Source: Alteromonas macleodii (GTDB taxonomy: Bacteria > Pseudomonadota > Gammaproteobacteria > Enterobacterales > Alteromonadaceae). From it: a DNA stretch of 64,000 bases. Each line of letters begins with the position of its first letter. Within the stretch, counting starts at the first letter, position 1. Both the position numbers and the translations under genes were made by a program. The DNA lies in NCBI RefSeq assembly GCF_903772925.1, contig NZ_LR812090.1:220593-284592 (forward strand). The letters run 5' to 3'. Positions 45,909 through 55,990 of the stretch are shown piece after piece. The notes below the pieces were generated by a model that saw nothing but the letters and a program-made list of their open reading frames with translations, was not told the origin of the DNA and ran no database searches.

Positions 45909-46499
45909 ATGACAAAATCGGTAGTGTTAGCGTCGGCCTCACCACGACGCACTGCTTTGCTCAAGCAAATGAACATAGCCCATACAATACAACCTGCCGA
46001 TATTGATGAGTCGCCCCGTGAAAATGAATCACCATTGGAGCTTGTAGCAAGGCTTGCCACTGAAAAAGCCCAAGCGGTGAAGTCACAGCTAGTGACTAAG
46101 CGTGCAATGACGAAAGACAAAGTCATTTTAGCTAGCGACACGCTTATATCTTTTAACGGGCGAAGTGTGGGTAAACCTGAAGGTAAAGCCGACTCAAAAC
46201 GCATTCTTACCATGCTTTCTGGTAAAACTCATGATGTACTTACGGCTATTTGTGTACTCGATGACGCTCAGCAACAGACCCAAGTCATTACCACATCCGT
46301 GACTTTTGCAGCATTGACGGATGAGCAAATTGACGCATACTGGGAAACAGGAGAACCTGCTGATAAAGCAGGGAGTTACGCTATTCAGGGTATTGGTGGT
46401 GAATTTGTGGTCTCTATCAACGGTAGTGCAAGTGCCGTAATAGGCCTACCACTGTACGAAACCCGCCAATTACTTAATGCATTTGGAGTTGTGTCGTGA
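45909..46499 (+). CDS. maf: Nucleoside triphosphate pyrophosphatase, Maf family (YhdE type)
   Basis: A 196-residue Maf-family enzyme that hydrolyses non-canonical or excess nucleoside triphosphates (dTTP/UTP in the YhdE branch). Signatures: the phosphate-binding start LASASPRRTALL near 7-18, ILASDTLISFNGRSVGKP near 75-92 and the C-terminal GSYAIQGIGGEFV near 153-165. The gene sits between mreD and rng, as in many gammaproteobacteria. Its TGA overlaps the GTG start of rng. Confidence 0.95.
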   Translation: MTKSVVLASASPRRTALLKQMNIAHTIQPADIDESPRENESPLELVARLATEKAQAVKSQLVTKRAMTKDKVILASDTLISFNGRSVGKPEGKADSKRILTMLSGKTHDVLTAICVLDDAQQQTQVITTSVTFAALTDEQIDAYWETGEPADKAGSYAIQGIGGEFVVSINGSASAVIGLPLYETRQLLNAFGVVS

Positions 46500-47962
46500 G
46501 TGCTGAACTGCTTATTAACGTTACCCCGTCAGAGTCGCGGGTAGCGCTTATTGAAAACGGAATACTGCAAGAAATTCACGTTGAGCGTCATACTAAACGG
46601 GGTTTAGTTGGCAATATTTATCGTGGAAAAGTAAGTCGTGTATTGCCGGGAATGCAGGCGGCATTTGTCGATATTGGGTTAGAAAAAGCGGCGTTTTTAC
46701 ATGCATCTGACATTGTCATTCACAATGAAATTGCCGAAGAAGTCTCGGCAAGTCATATACAGAAGCAGGACATTCGCGAGCTGGTGCGTGATGGTCAAGA
46801 TATTGTGGTTCAAGTGGTAAAAGATCCCATCGGTACCAAAGGTGCACGCCTTACCACAGATATCACTATCCCCAGCCGCTATCTCGTATTTATGCCTTCG
46901 GTAACTCACGTTGGTGTATCGCAACGCATTGAAGAAGAGTCAGAAAGAGATCGTTTAAAATCTCTTGTACAAGAGTTTTGCGATGAGAACGGCGGCTTTA
47001 TTCTTCGTACTGCCGCAGAAGGCGTGGGTAAAAATGAGTTGCAGTCAGACGCCGCGTTTTTGCGAAGACTGTGGGATAAAATTCAGTCTCGAATGAAAAA
47101 GCGCAAGTCGAACGTACTTTATGAAGATTTACCGCTTGCACGACGGGTTCTGCGAGACTTTGTAGGCACAGAGCTAGACAGAATTCGAATCGACTCAAAA
47201 CTATCATTTAACGAACTACACCAGTTTACCAAAGAGTACGTGCCGGAAATGAACGGCAAGCTCGAGTATTACCCTGGTGATAGACCTATTTTTGATTTAT
47301 ATGATGTTGAAAACGAGGCGCAGCGGGCGCTAGAGCGTCGTGTGGACTTAAAATCTGGCGGCTATTTGATCATCGATCAAACCGAAGCCATGACCACCAT
47401 CGATATCAATACTGGTGCCTTTGTTGGTCACCGAAATTTAGAAGAAACAATTTTTAACACTAATATTGAAGCGACGCAGGCGATTGCCCGTCAACTAAGA
47501 TTGCGTAACTTAGGCGGTATGATCCTTATCGACTTCATCGATATGATTGAACCAGACCACAAACGACGTGTCTTACATTCATTAGAAGTGGCGACGAACA
47601 AGGACAGAGCCAAAATAAATATTCACGGTTTTACCGCGTTAGGGCTTATTGAAATGACCCGTAAACGCACCCGTGAAAGCATTGAGCATATACTGTGCGG
47701 CGAATGCCCTGTGTGCAAAGGCCGAGGCACAGTAAAAACTATTGAAACCATTTGCTTTGAAATTATGCGTGAAATTGTAAGGGTGAATCGCGCCTACGAC
47801 GCAGATAAGTTTGTGGTTTATGCCTCACCAAAAGTGGCAGAAGCCTTAATGGGTGAAGAGTCTCATATGCTGGCCGAACTAGAAGTATTTGTGTCTAAAC
47901 AGATCAAGGTCCAAACTGAAACACTGTACAATCAGGATAAGTACGACGTCGTCATGATGTAA
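46496..47962 (+). CDS. rng: Ribonuclease G
   Basis: A 488-residue endoribonuclease that matures 16S rRNA and degrades mRNA. The S1 RNA-binding domain is near 39-125 (GLVGNIYRGKVSRVLPGMQAAFVDIG). The catalytic DNase-I-like part holds the metal-binding TMTTIDINTGAFVG near 302-315 and LGGMILIDFIDM near 340-351. The zinc link is CPVCKGRG near 404-411. There is no long C-terminal scaffold, which sets it apart from RNase E. It starts with GTG, 4 bases inside maf. Confidence 0.97.
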   Translation: MSAELLINVTPSESRVALIENGILQEIHVERHTKRGLVGNIYRGKVSRVLPGMQAAFVDIGLEKAAFLHASDIVIHNEIAEEVSASHIQKQDIRELVRDGQDIVVQVVKDPIGTKGARLTTDITIPSRYLVFMPSVTHVGVSQRIEEESERDRLKSLVQEFCDENGGFILRTAAEGVGKNELQSDAAFLRRLWDKIQSRMKKRKSNVLYEDLPLARRVLRDFVGTELDRIRIDSKLSFNELHQFTKEYVPEMNGKLEYYPGDRPIFDLYDVENEAQRALERRVDLKSGGYLIIDQTEAMTTIDINTGAFVGHRNLEETIFNTNIEATQAIARQLRLRNLGGMILIDFIDMIEPDHKRRVLHSLEVATNKDRAKINIHGFTALGLIEMTRKRTRESIEHILCGECPVCKGRGTVKTIETICFEIMREIVRVNRAYDADKFVVYASPKVAEALMGEESHMLAELEVFVSKQIKVQTETLYNQDKYDVVMM

Positions 47963-47988
47963 TGCATTAACGTATACGAAGGCAAAAT

Positions 47989-50900
47989 GTGACAAATTTT
48001 TCGTCGGTAGCCGCTTATCTACTCAAGAAGTTTTGGCTGCTAATTGCCGTATTGCTTGTACTTTTCGCGCTTGTATTGAGCGCTGCACGCTATGCTCTGC
48101 CGCATATTGAGCACAACAAACATTTGTTGGAAAATTATATAAATGAGCAATATGGTGTAAATCTATCCATAAAAAGTGTGCATGCAGTTTGGCAGCGCAG
48201 CGGCCCCAGCATTGTGCTCAATTCTGTGTCGTTGGCTAAAAGCGATGCATCTCCTGTGGCGTTGGACATTAGACAAATCTACGTTGAGCTAGATTTTTGG
48301 GAATCGCTACGCCATCAGCTTATTTCATCCAACCGTTTTGAACTGCGAGGCTTAAAACTCGATATTGATGCAGATCGCCTTTCCGGTGACGGCAAAAATA
48401 ACTTTCCCGTGGTGAAGGCTCTTGAGCGACTTTTCCTAGAGCAACTGCAAAGCTTCTCGCTAGAAGACGGTGTGGTTTCCGTGACCCACCTCAACGAAAC
48501 CAATTCCTTCGATATAGAGAGCTTATCCTGGAACAACCATGAAGAGAGGCACCAAGGGCTAGGACAACTGAAAGTTGCAGATTTAGCTGCTAACTCTGCG
48601 TCTTTCATTATTGATATAACGGGCACGCGAGAAGAGTTTGAGGGCGTGTTCTACGCCAAAGCCGAAGAACTTGATATTTCTCCTTGGGTAAGCGACCTGA
48701 TAAAAACTAAGCGCCCGTTAGCCCAAAGCCGTGCAAACTTTGAGGTATGGACGAACTTTTCTCAAAGTGAAATCACGAGTATACAAGCTGAACTAAGTGA
48801 AAGCCTTTTAGAGTGGGGAAGTGGCCGTGCAAAAACGGTAACCGGCATCAGCGGTGGTAGCTTACAGGCGTTGCCTAACAATGGAAGTAAACAAGGCGGG
48901 TGGAATGTTAGAGTTGACCAGCTTGTACTTGCTTCAAGTAATGAAACCCTAACCACAGATCTTATTGGTAGCATTAGTGCAAATGGTGATGTGCTAATAA
49001 ACACCATGAAGCCCGTGCAAATTAACCCGTTTTTACTGTTATTACCCCTTTTTATGGATGATACCAGTGAAGAGGAAATACGTGGGCTAAATCCGAAAGG
49101 CGAGTTAGCCACGTTGCAAATAAAGCTGCACAATGGCCAACCGTCTTTGGCCGCTAAAGTGCTAGATGTGCAGTGGGATAAAACAGATAAGGTGCCAGGC
49201 CTTTCTTCCCTCAACGCCGATCTGTTTTGGTATAAAAATAATGGCGCCGTTTACTTAGAAAGTCAGGATAGCGTGTTAAGCGCTGATGGTGTCATCAAAA
49301 AAGACATTCATATAAACCAGTTCAAATCCCGTTTTTATATTTATCCAGAACAAGCAGGCCAAGCAGCAAAGCATTGGATAGTAAAAGGTAGCGATATGCT
49401 GCTAGATAGTGATGCTGTTAATTTGCACCCGCAGTTTAAACTGAATACAGCCACGGGGTTTATGTCGCTGTATGTCGATGTGAGCCCGCTGGCTTTAAAT
49501 GAAGTAAGTAGCCTGTTTCCGGCTTCCTTAATGGGGGCTAATACCGACAAATATCTCACTCGCGCGTTTACCGGCGAAGGTCAAATCACAAATGCGCGTG
49601 TGCTGTGGCATGGCCGCACAAGTGACTTTCCCTTTGAAGACAATACCGGTGTTTTCCAGGCTTATGTTGATATCAAACAAGGGGATTTTCTTTTTGCCCC
49701 TGACTGGCCTGCACTTAATAACTTAGATTTGTCTTTGTATTTTGTGAACAATGCCTTAGTGATGGAAAGCCCAAGTGCAACTCTGGCTGATGTGAATATA
49801 AGCAATATGTCGGCTGCTATACCTAGTTTTAAGCCTGGGGCCCGCTTGGCAATCTATGCTACCGGCACAGGTTCTGGCGAGGCGCTAACGGCGCTGATGA
49901 TGGACTCATCCCTTAAAAATTCGCTAGGTAAGGTATTGAACGATGATGTGCAAATTAGTGGGCCGCTGTCTGCTGACATTAAGTTAGATATACCTTTTAA
50001 AGGCCAAGATGTGGTGGCATCGGGTACCGCGCATTTATCTAACAACCCTGTCTATATCACAAAAACTAACATGCTGTTTGATAAAGCGTCGGGTGATGTG
50101 TCATTTACTAACGGAGATATAGATGCAGGGGATCTTACTGCGCAATTTCTTCAGCAGCCGGTGAATTTGTCGCTGTCTGGCAGGCAGAGCGACACCTACG
50201 ACCTTCATGTAGAATTAGGTGGGCGTTGGCATGTACATCCGCTGGCTAACTATGTAAACACGGATCTCACCACGTATATCGATGGTGAAAGTGATTGGAA
50301 CACTAAAGTAGACCTAACTCTTTCTAAAAGCGGCTTTGAATACTCTGCAAATCTCACGGCAGATTTAACCGCAACACAAAGTATATTACCTGCTCCCTTC
50401 GATACTTCAGCGGGTAGTAGCTTACCTTTACAGATAATCAGTACTGGCGATGGCAAAGCATCGAACGTCAAAGCCACCCTTGGCAGTAATATCCGTTTTG
50501 ACGGTGTGCTTCCTCACAAAGAAATGCAGTTCTCGCGGGCGCACTTGGCCCTGGGTGAAAGCGATATTGCCAATATTGGAACAGGTTTTAGTATCAGTGC
50601 AAATTTGGCTCAAGCCGATGTGCAAGAGTGGTTTACCACAATCGATATGTTACTTTCTGGCAAAGGAAAAGATGCGGGTAACACCTATGCGCAAACTAAT
50701 GTTCAACCATCTATCGATTCAAAGGCTCCTGAAGCCAAGCGCACGAATTTGTTCGGCACGCCATCACGTATATTTGCTAAAGCCGACATGCTTAATTTCG
50801 CTGGACATAGCATTAAAAAAGCAGAACTGAACGCAACTGAGCGCAACAAGGATTGGATTTTAGATCTATCTTCCCCTCAGGCCAGGGCGACCATTCGCAT

Positions 50901-51990
50901 CAACAGTGATTTAGATGAGCAAGGCATTGAAGTAAATGCCGACTACTTGTCGTTAGCTAAACCTATTGACCCTGAAGCATCTGCGACAGCAGATAATGAT
51001 AATGACGCCGTGGTAGCCACTACTAGCAATGCTGCAAGCGAGGAAGATGAGTCACCGTATAATATTGACCCCAACACGTTGCCGCCCATTTATTTTTACT
51101 GTCAGTCTTGCGGCGTGCATGGTATTGATTTAGGTGAAGTAACATTAGACGTAGCGAGAGAAGATGACGGCCTAGCCATACGCCAGCTCTTAGTGAAGTC
51201 TGATGAAAGCAACGTAACCGCAACGGGCTATTGGAAGCACGTAGGCGGCGAGGTTAAAAGCGCGTTAAACGGAACCTTGACGTCTCCAGATGTTGGGCAA
51301 ATGCTAAAAGAGTATGGCGTTGAATCGGGTATTAAAGATTCCAGTGCAAACGTGCAGTTCGACATTAACTGGCCAAATGCGCCAATGGACTTTGGGTTTG
51401 AACAGCTTAATGGCAATGTAGAGTGGTCACTGTCTGATGGTTATCTTACGGAGTTGAGTGACAAGGGGTCGCGAATATTTACCTTGTTCAGTTTAAATTC
51501 GTTAGTACGAAAGCTAAGCCTAGATTTTCGTGACGTTTTTGCCAAGGGCTTTTTCTATGACGACATGGGCGGCACCTTAAGCATTGTTAACGGCAAAGCA
51601 TATACTGACGATACAGAAATTGACGGCGGCGCAGGGGAAATAGAAATTACCGGCTTCACCGACTTGAATACGGGTGGGTTAAATTACAACGTGTCGTTCG
51701 CGCCTAATGTAACCGGGAACCTTCCGTTTCTTGTGTATTTCTTAGCAACGCCGCCTACCGCATTAGCTGCCCTTGCCATTGACCAAGTGTTGACCTCTGC
51801 GAAAGTCATTTCAAATGTGAACTATCGCGTAACGGGTACCATAAAAGAACCTAAGTTCGATGAAGTTGAACGTAACAGTAAAGACATTAGCTTACCTGCC
51901 CAAAATGCGCCTGTTCCAGCGAATCCACAAGACAGGCCATTAACGGATGATGACGTACGCAGGCTGAAAATGGAGGTGATCGATGGTTAA
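47989..51990 (+). CDS. yhdP: AsmA-family phospholipid transport protein YhdP
   Basis: A 1333-residue inner-membrane-anchored periplasmic protein of the AsmA/TamB group. One N-terminal span (about 14-35, FWLLIAVLLVLFALVLSAARYAL) precedes a long repetitive beta structure that, in this family, forms a hydrophobic groove carrying phospholipid to the outer membrane. The C-terminal part contains the conserved SLVRKLSLDFRDVFAKGFFYDDMGG stretch. The start is a GTG at 47989 with GAAGG ahead; an ATG two bases earlier is out of frame and closed. It overlaps the next gene by 8 bases. Confidence 0.93.
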   Translation: MTNFSSVAAYLLKKFWLLIAVLLVLFALVLSAARYALPHIEHNKHLLENYINEQYGVNLSIKSVHAVWQRSGPSIVLNSVSLAKSDASPVALDIRQIYVELDFWESLRHQLISSNRFELRGLKLDIDADRLSGDGKNNFPVVKALERLFLEQLQSFSLEDGVVSVTHLNETNSFDIESLSWNNHEERHQGLGQLKVADLAANSASFIIDITGTREEFEGVFYAKAEELDISPWVSDLIKTKRPLAQSRANFEVWTNFSQSEITSIQAELSESLLEWGSGRAKTVTGISGGSLQALPNNGSKQGGWNVRVDQLVLASSNETLTTDLIGSISANGDVLINTMKPVQINPFLLLLPLFMDDTSEEEIRGLNPKGELATLQIKLHNGQPSLAAKVLDVQWDKTDKVPGLSSLNADLFWYKNNGAVYLESQDSVLSADGVIKKDIHINQFKSRFYIYPEQAGQAAKHWIVKGSDMLLDSDAVNLHPQFKLNTATGFMSLYVDVSPLALNEVSSLFPASLMGANTDKYLTRAFTGEGQITNARVLWHGRTSDFPFEDNTGVFQAYVDIKQGDFLFAPDWPALNNLDLSLYFVNNALVMESPSATLADVNISNMSAAIPSFKPGARLAIYATGTGSGEALTALMMDSSLKNSLGKVLNDDVQISGPLSADIKLDIPFKGQDVVASGTAHLSNNPVYITKTNMLFDKASGDVSFTNGDIDAGDLTAQFLQQPVNLSLSGRQSDTYDLHVELGGRWHVHPLANYVNTDLTTYIDGESDWNTKVDLTLSKSGFEYSANLTADLTATQSILPAPFDTSAGSSLPLQIISTGDGKASNVKATLGSNIRFDGVLPHKEMQFSRAHLALGESDIANIGTGFSISANLAQADVQEWFTTIDMLLSGKGKDAGNTYAQTNVQPSIDSKAPEAKRTNLFGTPSRIFAKADMLNFAGHSIKKAELNATERNKDWILDLSSPQARATIRINSDLDEQGIEVNADYLSLAKPIDPEASATADNDNDAVVATTSNAASEEDESPYNIDPNTLPPIYFYCQSCGVHGIDLGEVTLDVAREDDGLAIRQLLVKSDESNVTATGYWKHVGGEVKSALNGTLTSPDVGQMLKEYGVESGIKDSSANVQFDINWPNAPMDFGFEQLNGNVEWSLSDGYLTELSDKGSRIFTLFSLNSLVRKLSLDFRDVFAKGFFYDDMGGTLSIVNGKAYTDDTEIDGGAGEIEITGFTDLNTGGLNYNVSFAPNVTGNLPFLVYFLATPPTALAALAIDQVLTSAKVISNVNYRVTGTIKEPKFDEVERNSKDISLPAQNAPVPANPQDRPLTDDDVRRLKMEVIDG

Positions 51991-52801
51991 TTTAGTAGCA
52001 CTACAAATGACTTCTACGCCAAATGTAGAAGAGAATCTCGATACAGTTGCAAGCGAAATGGCGGCGGCCAATATAGAAAAGGACAGTTTAGTGGTGTTGC
52101 CAGAGTGCTTCGCTTGCTTTGGCGGAAAAGATAAGGGTCAACTTGAAGTCGCTGAAGTTAAAGGTGATGGTGCAATACAGCGTCGTTTATCCTCACTTGC
52201 TAAGCAGCACCAATGCTACATAGTGTCAGGAACGTTTCCGGTTAAAACCGAAAACCCCGCTAAGTTTTCTGCTGCATGCATGTTATTTGGTCCAAGTGGC
52301 GAGCTTTTGGCTGACTATCGTAAAATTCATATGTTCGACGTATCGGTAAACGATAACACAGGCAGCTACAAAGAGTCGGCTACCACGGAAGCAGGAAGCG
52401 AAGTCGTCACTGTTCAAACGCCAATAGGCAACATTGGGCTTGCGGTGTGCTATGATGTACGTTTTCCAGGGTTATTTACTGCAATGGGCGATATCGATAT
52501 TTTGGTGTTGCCTGCGGCCTTTACCCAGCGTACTGGAGAGGCCCATTGGCATGCGTTGTTGCAAGCCAGAGCCATTGAAAAACAGTGCTTCGTGGTAGCG
52601 CCAAATCAAAGTGGCGTTCATGCTAACGGCCGCGAAACCTATGGGCATAGTATTATCCTATCGCCTTGGGGCGAAACCCTAGCCGAACAAGCCTCAAAAA
52701 CAGGGCTGGTATCGGCAAACATAGATATTGCAGCAAGAGAAACCATTAAACAGAATATGCCGGTTGCCGAACATAACCGATTCAGGAGTCACTTTGTCTA
52801 A
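51983..52801 (+). CDS. Nitrilase-superfamily amidohydrolase (Nit2 / deaminated-glutathione amidase-like)
   Basis: A 272-residue carbon-nitrogen hydrolase. The catalytic triad is visible: Glu in [12 protein letters not shown] near 42, Lys in [10 protein letters not shown] near 112 and Cys in [12 protein letters not shown] near 150. The family branch with the yhdP-tldD neighbourhood is usually YbeM/Nit-type, probably acting on deaminated glutathione or a short omega-amide; the substrate is inference. The reading frame overlaps yhdP by 8 bases and tldD by 8 bases. Confidence 0.9.
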   Translation: MVNLVALQMTSTPNVEENLDTVASEMAAANIEKDSLVVLPECFACFGGKDKGQLEVAEVKGDGAIQRRLSSLAKQHQCYIVSGTFPVKTENPAKFSAACMLFGPSGELLADYRKIHMFDVSVNDNTGSYKESATTEAGSEVVTVQTPIGNIGLAVCYDVRFPGLFTAMGDIDILVLPAAFTQRTGEAHWHALLQARAIEKQCFVVAPNQSGVHANGRETYGHSIILSPWGETLAEQASKTGLVSANIDIAARETIKQNMPVAEHNRFRSHFV

Positions 52802-54236
52802 ATCTGTTGAGCGTCATTTATTATCTGACTCAGGCCTAGATATTACAAAGCTAGAGAGCGCGCTAGCGACCATTCATCGCCACGACACCGACTATGCCGA
52901 TTTGTATTTTCAGTCGAGCCAACACGAAAGTTGGGTTTTGGAAGACGGTATTATCAAAGAAGGCAGCTATAACATTGAGCGCGGCGTAGGCGTACGTGCT
53001 ATTAGCGGTGAAAAAACGGGTTTCGCTTATTCTGATGAAATAAGTGAAGAAGCGTTAACTAAAGCGTGCAAAGCGGCCCGCGGTATTGCGCCAAGCGGCG
53101 GAACCCAACAAGTTGCTGGCTTGGGTCACAAGAGCGTTGAAGCGCGCTACGCCGAAAATAATCCTATTCTTGCGATGCAAGATGCCGAGAAAATTTCATT
53201 GCTTAAAGCGGTAGATGCTTATATCCGTAAGCAAGAGCCGTCTGCCAATCAGGTGGTAGTAAGTTTAAGCGGCGTGTATGAAGAAATTTTAGTTGCTGGT
53301 AGCGACGGTACGTTGGCCACAGATATTCGTCCGCTTGTGCGCTTAAACTGCTCAGTATTGCTAGAACAAGGTGATAGACGCGAGCGCGGCTCAGCGGGAG
53401 CTGGTGGGCGATATGCTTACTCATTCTTTAAGCAAGATGAAGATGGCAAACCCTATTACGAGCAATTAGCCGATGATGCACTTCATATGGCGCGGGTTAA
53501 CATGCAGGCAGTGGCCTCACCAGCAGGCGCTATGCCTGTGGTATTAGGTAACGGTTGGCCTGGTGTATTGCTTCACGAAGCTGTGGGTCACGGTCTTGAA
53601 GGTGATTTTAACCGTAAAGGTGCATCAACTTTCAGCGGTCGCATTGGCGAGCGCGTAGCTGCCAAAGGTGTAACCGTTGTTGATGACGGTACATTAAGCG
53701 ACCGTCGCGGTTCGTTATCAGTGGATGACGAAGGCACCCCAACGGCGCATAACGTGCTAATTGAAGACGGTATTTTAAAGGGCTACATGCAGGATAAACA
53801 CAATGCCAAGCTAATGGGCGTTGCACCTACCGGAAATGGCCGTCGAGAATCTTACGCTCACTTGCCTATGCCTCGTATGACCAATACTTACATGCTGGAA
53901 GGTCAGCACGATCCGAAAGAAATTATCGCCTCTATCGACAAAGGGATTTACGCGCCGAACTTCGCTGGCGGTCAGGTAGATATTACCTCTGGTAAATTCG
54001 TGTTCTCTAGCGCTGAAGCTTACCTTATCGAAAACGGTAAAATTACTGCACCAGTTAAAGGGGCAACCTTAATTGGTAACGGCCCTGAGGTTATGCAAAA
54101 AATCTCAATGATTGGCAACGACACTGCGCTAGATAAAGGCGTGGGTGTATGCGGTAAAGACGGCCAAAGCGTACCGGTGGGCGTAGGTCAGCCTACACTT
54201 AAAATTGACGAGCTAACAGTGGGCGGTACGGCATAA
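52794..54236 (+). CDS. tldD: Metalloprotease TldD
   Basis: The catalytic half of the TldD/TldE (PmbA) zinc protease, known for cleaving the leader of microcin B17 and degrading CcdA. The 480-residue protein has the zinc motif [14 protein letters not shown] with His261 and His265. The start is a TTG at 52794 with AGGAG five bases ahead; it gives the E. coli length (481) and overlaps the amidase gene by 8 bases. An upstream ATG at 52728 would add 22 residues that belong to the amidase overlap. The partner pmbA lies 1.75 kb downstream. Confidence 0.95.
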   Translation: MSKSVERHLLSDSGLDITKLESALATIHRHDTDYADLYFQSSQHESWVLEDGIIKEGSYNIERGVGVRAISGEKTGFAYSDEISEEALTKACKAARGIAPSGGTQQVAGLGHKSVEARYAENNPILAMQDAEKISLLKAVDAYIRKQEPSANQVVVSLSGVYEEILVAGSDGTLATDIRPLVRLNCSVLLEQGDRRERGSAGAGGRYAYSFFKQDEDGKPYYEQLADDALHMARVNMQAVASPAGAMPVVLGNGWPGVLLHEAVGHGLEGDFNRKGASTFSGRIGERVAAKGVTVVDDGTLSDRRGSLSVDDEGTPTAHNVLIEDGILKGYMQDKHNAKLMGVAPTGNGRRESYAHLPMPRMTNTYMLEGQHDPKEIIASIDKGIYAPNFAGGQVDITSGKFVFSSAEAYLIENGKITAPVKGATLIGNGPEVMQKISMIGNDTALDKGVGVCGKDGQSVPVGVGQPTLKIDELTVGGTA

Positions 54237-54251
54237 TAACTTCGCCATGTC

Positions 54252-54285
54252 AGTGGCTTACACAAGCGTAAGCCACTACAGTTTT
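54252..54285 (+). terminator. Intrinsic terminator of tldD
   Basis: AGTGGCTTAC (54252-54261) and GTAAGCCACT (54268-54277) form a 10-bp stem with loop ACAAGC, followed shortly by TTTTT. It ends the operon running from mreB or maf to tldD. Confidence 0.8.
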
Positions 54286-54310
54286 TCGGTCTAGATAAAA
54301 GGAATTATCG

Positions 54311-55228
54311 GTGATTATCCGCCTATTAAAATGGCTTAGTTTCTCAGCACTGCTACTAGTGCTCTCTGCTGTTGGATATGCTCTCTTTATTCAGCTTTCC
54401 TTCGATAGCACAAAACCTATTGTAAACTATGGCAGTGTAAACACAGAGCTTTTCACAGATGAGTCACAAAACCGCCCGCTGCTTGTTTATTTTGGTGGCA
54501 GCGAAGGTGGAAATAGTATGTCGAGGGCTTCTTATTCATCTGAAAGAAATAAATATTTAGATGCGGGGTATGCCGTTCTCGCGATAGGGTATTTCAAGAT
54601 GCTAGGCTTACCTGAAGAACTTGATCGTATATCACTAGATGCAATTTACGAAAAAGTAGTAGAGGCCCAGCAATTGCCCTTTATTAACTCTCAGTGTGTT
54701 GCAGTGATGGGAGGCTCTAAGGGAGCAGAGTTGGCTTTGCTACTAGCGTCACTATATCCCGACATCGACGGTGCTGTCGCGTTCGCAGGTAGCCATGTTT
54801 CTTTTGCAAGCCCCTCTTTTAGGACTGGAGCATCTACCGCTTCATTTCAATACAATGGTCGTGACATCCCCTTTGTTCAAATACCAAATAGCGCTATCCC
54901 TAGCATGCTTACCGGAGATTTTCGCGAAGCATATAAAGTCGCGCTTGAAGAGGGGAAGAGGGACATAGTTAATGCAGTAATTCGCGTCGAGGATATAAAG
55001 GGCCCAGTATTACTAGTTTCTGGTGAAAATGATCATGTTTGGCCATCTGCAGAAATGTCAGAGAAAGTCATTAAGCGACTTGTGGAAAACAAATTTGCTT
55101 ATCCGTACGAGCATATTATGGCACCGGATGGTGACCATTTTGTGCCTCAAAACGAATACCACGGTCACGCTATTGCTTTTTTAAACAAACATTTTAAAGC
55201 TAGCTGCCAACAAAAAGATGGCAATTAA
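54311..55228 (+). CDS. Membrane-anchored alpha/beta hydrolase, BAAT / acyl-CoA thioesterase C-terminal-like
   Basis: A 305-residue protein with an N-terminal hydrophobic segment (about 8-27, LSFSALLLVLSAVGYALFI) that is a signal anchor. The catalytic part has the nucleophile elbow GGSKGAELALL near 135-145, an acid in GENDHVWPSAEM near 236 and the histidine in PDGDHFVP near 274. This arrangement resembles the bile-acid-CoA:amino acid acyltransferase / acyl-CoA thioesterase C-terminal family. The substrate is unknown. The start is a GTG at 54311 with AGGAA ahead. It lies alone between the tldD terminator and convergent yjgA. Confidence 0.75.
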   Translation: MIIRLLKWLSFSALLLVLSAVGYALFIQLSFDSTKPIVNYGSVNTELFTDESQNRPLLVYFGGSEGGNSMSRASYSSERNKYLDAGYAVLAIGYFKMLGLPEELDRISLDAIYEKVVEAQQLPFINSQCVAVMGGSKGAELALLLASLYPDIDGAVAFAGSHVSFASPSFRTGASTASFQYNGRDIPFVQIPNSAIPSMLTGDFREAYKVALEEGKRDIVNAVIRVEDIKGPVLLVSGENDHVWPSAEMSEKVIKRLVENKFAYPYEHIMAPDGDHFVPQNEYHGHAIAFLNKHFKASCQQKDGN

Positions 55229-55311
55229 AGTGTAAAAGGCAACTTTAATCAGGAATAAGTAGATAGCTGTTAATACTTCCTGCTTGTCGTTTGCAATGTT
55301 TACGAAAAGCA

Positions 55312-55332
55312 GGCTTCCCATGCTGAGAAGCC
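55312..55332 (-). terminator. Weak terminator-like hairpin after yjgA
   Basis: GGCTTC (55312-55317) pairs with GAAGCC (55327-55332). On the minus strand it is followed by TGCTTTTCG, so it may weakly end yjgA. Confidence 0.4.
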
Positions 55333-55360
55333 GCATTAATTTAGTGTGGAAGCACTTTTG

Positions 55361-55918
55361 TTAATCTTCGTGAATAACGTCTTTCAAATACTGAAACAAC
55401 TCTCGGAACGCTTTGGGTGGCGCATTCTTTTCGCGCTCTTTCTTAATTTGGCGGTGGAATTGACGCAGCTTCTGGCGATCAAGTTCAGGGTGCGCTTCAA
55501 TCAACTTCTGAATAGCTGGGTCGCCCTGTTCAATTACCGCTTCTCTGGCTTTCTCTAGCGCATGAAAAGCCGCGTTTGCTGCTTGGTGTTGATGCGTTAG
55601 TTTTGCTAGCGCTTCTTCTATATCGGTAGTATCGCGATTACGCAGAGCTTTACCAATAAACTGAAGCTGTCGTCGATAACCATCTTTTTTCTTGTTAACT
55701 TTACGGGCAATAGCAACGGCATCGGCCAACTCTTCATCCATAGGAATAGTGGCAATGTGTGCATCGGTTAAGTTAACCAAGGTTTCGCCTAGCTTATGAA
55801 GCTCTTTTGCTTGACGCTTCAGCTCAGTTTTACTGACAAACTCTTCCTCTTCGAACTCATCTGCTTGCGCATCTTCGAAGTAAGGATCTTCAGGAGAATT
55901 GTATTTCTGATCACTCAT
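55361..55918 (-). CDS. yjgA: Ribosome-associated protein YjgA (DarP)
   Basis: A 185-residue highly charged helical protein of the YjgA/DUF615 family, now called DarP, a dual-action assembly factor of the 50S subunit. An acidic start (EDPYFEDAQADEFEEEEF) is followed by SKTELKRQAKELHKLGETLVNL near 30-50 and FHRQIKKEREKNAPPKAFRELFQYL near 153-177. It diverges from pmbA with 72 bases between them, the same arrangement as in E. coli. Confidence 0.95.
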   Translation of the reverse strand: MSDQKYNSPEDPYFEDAQADEFEEEEFVSKTELKRQAKELHKLGETLVNLTDAHIATIPMDEELADAVAIARKVNKKKDGYRRQLQFIGKALRNRDTTDIEEALAKLTHQHQAANAAFHALEKAREAVIEQGDPAIQKLIEAHPELDRQKLRQFHRQIKKEREKNAPPKAFRELFQYLKDVIHED

Positions 55919-55990
55919 TTCAAACTCATTAGTGTTACACTTTAGCTAAATTGTAACTATCACAGTCGAATTAAGACAGCGAAACTTACT

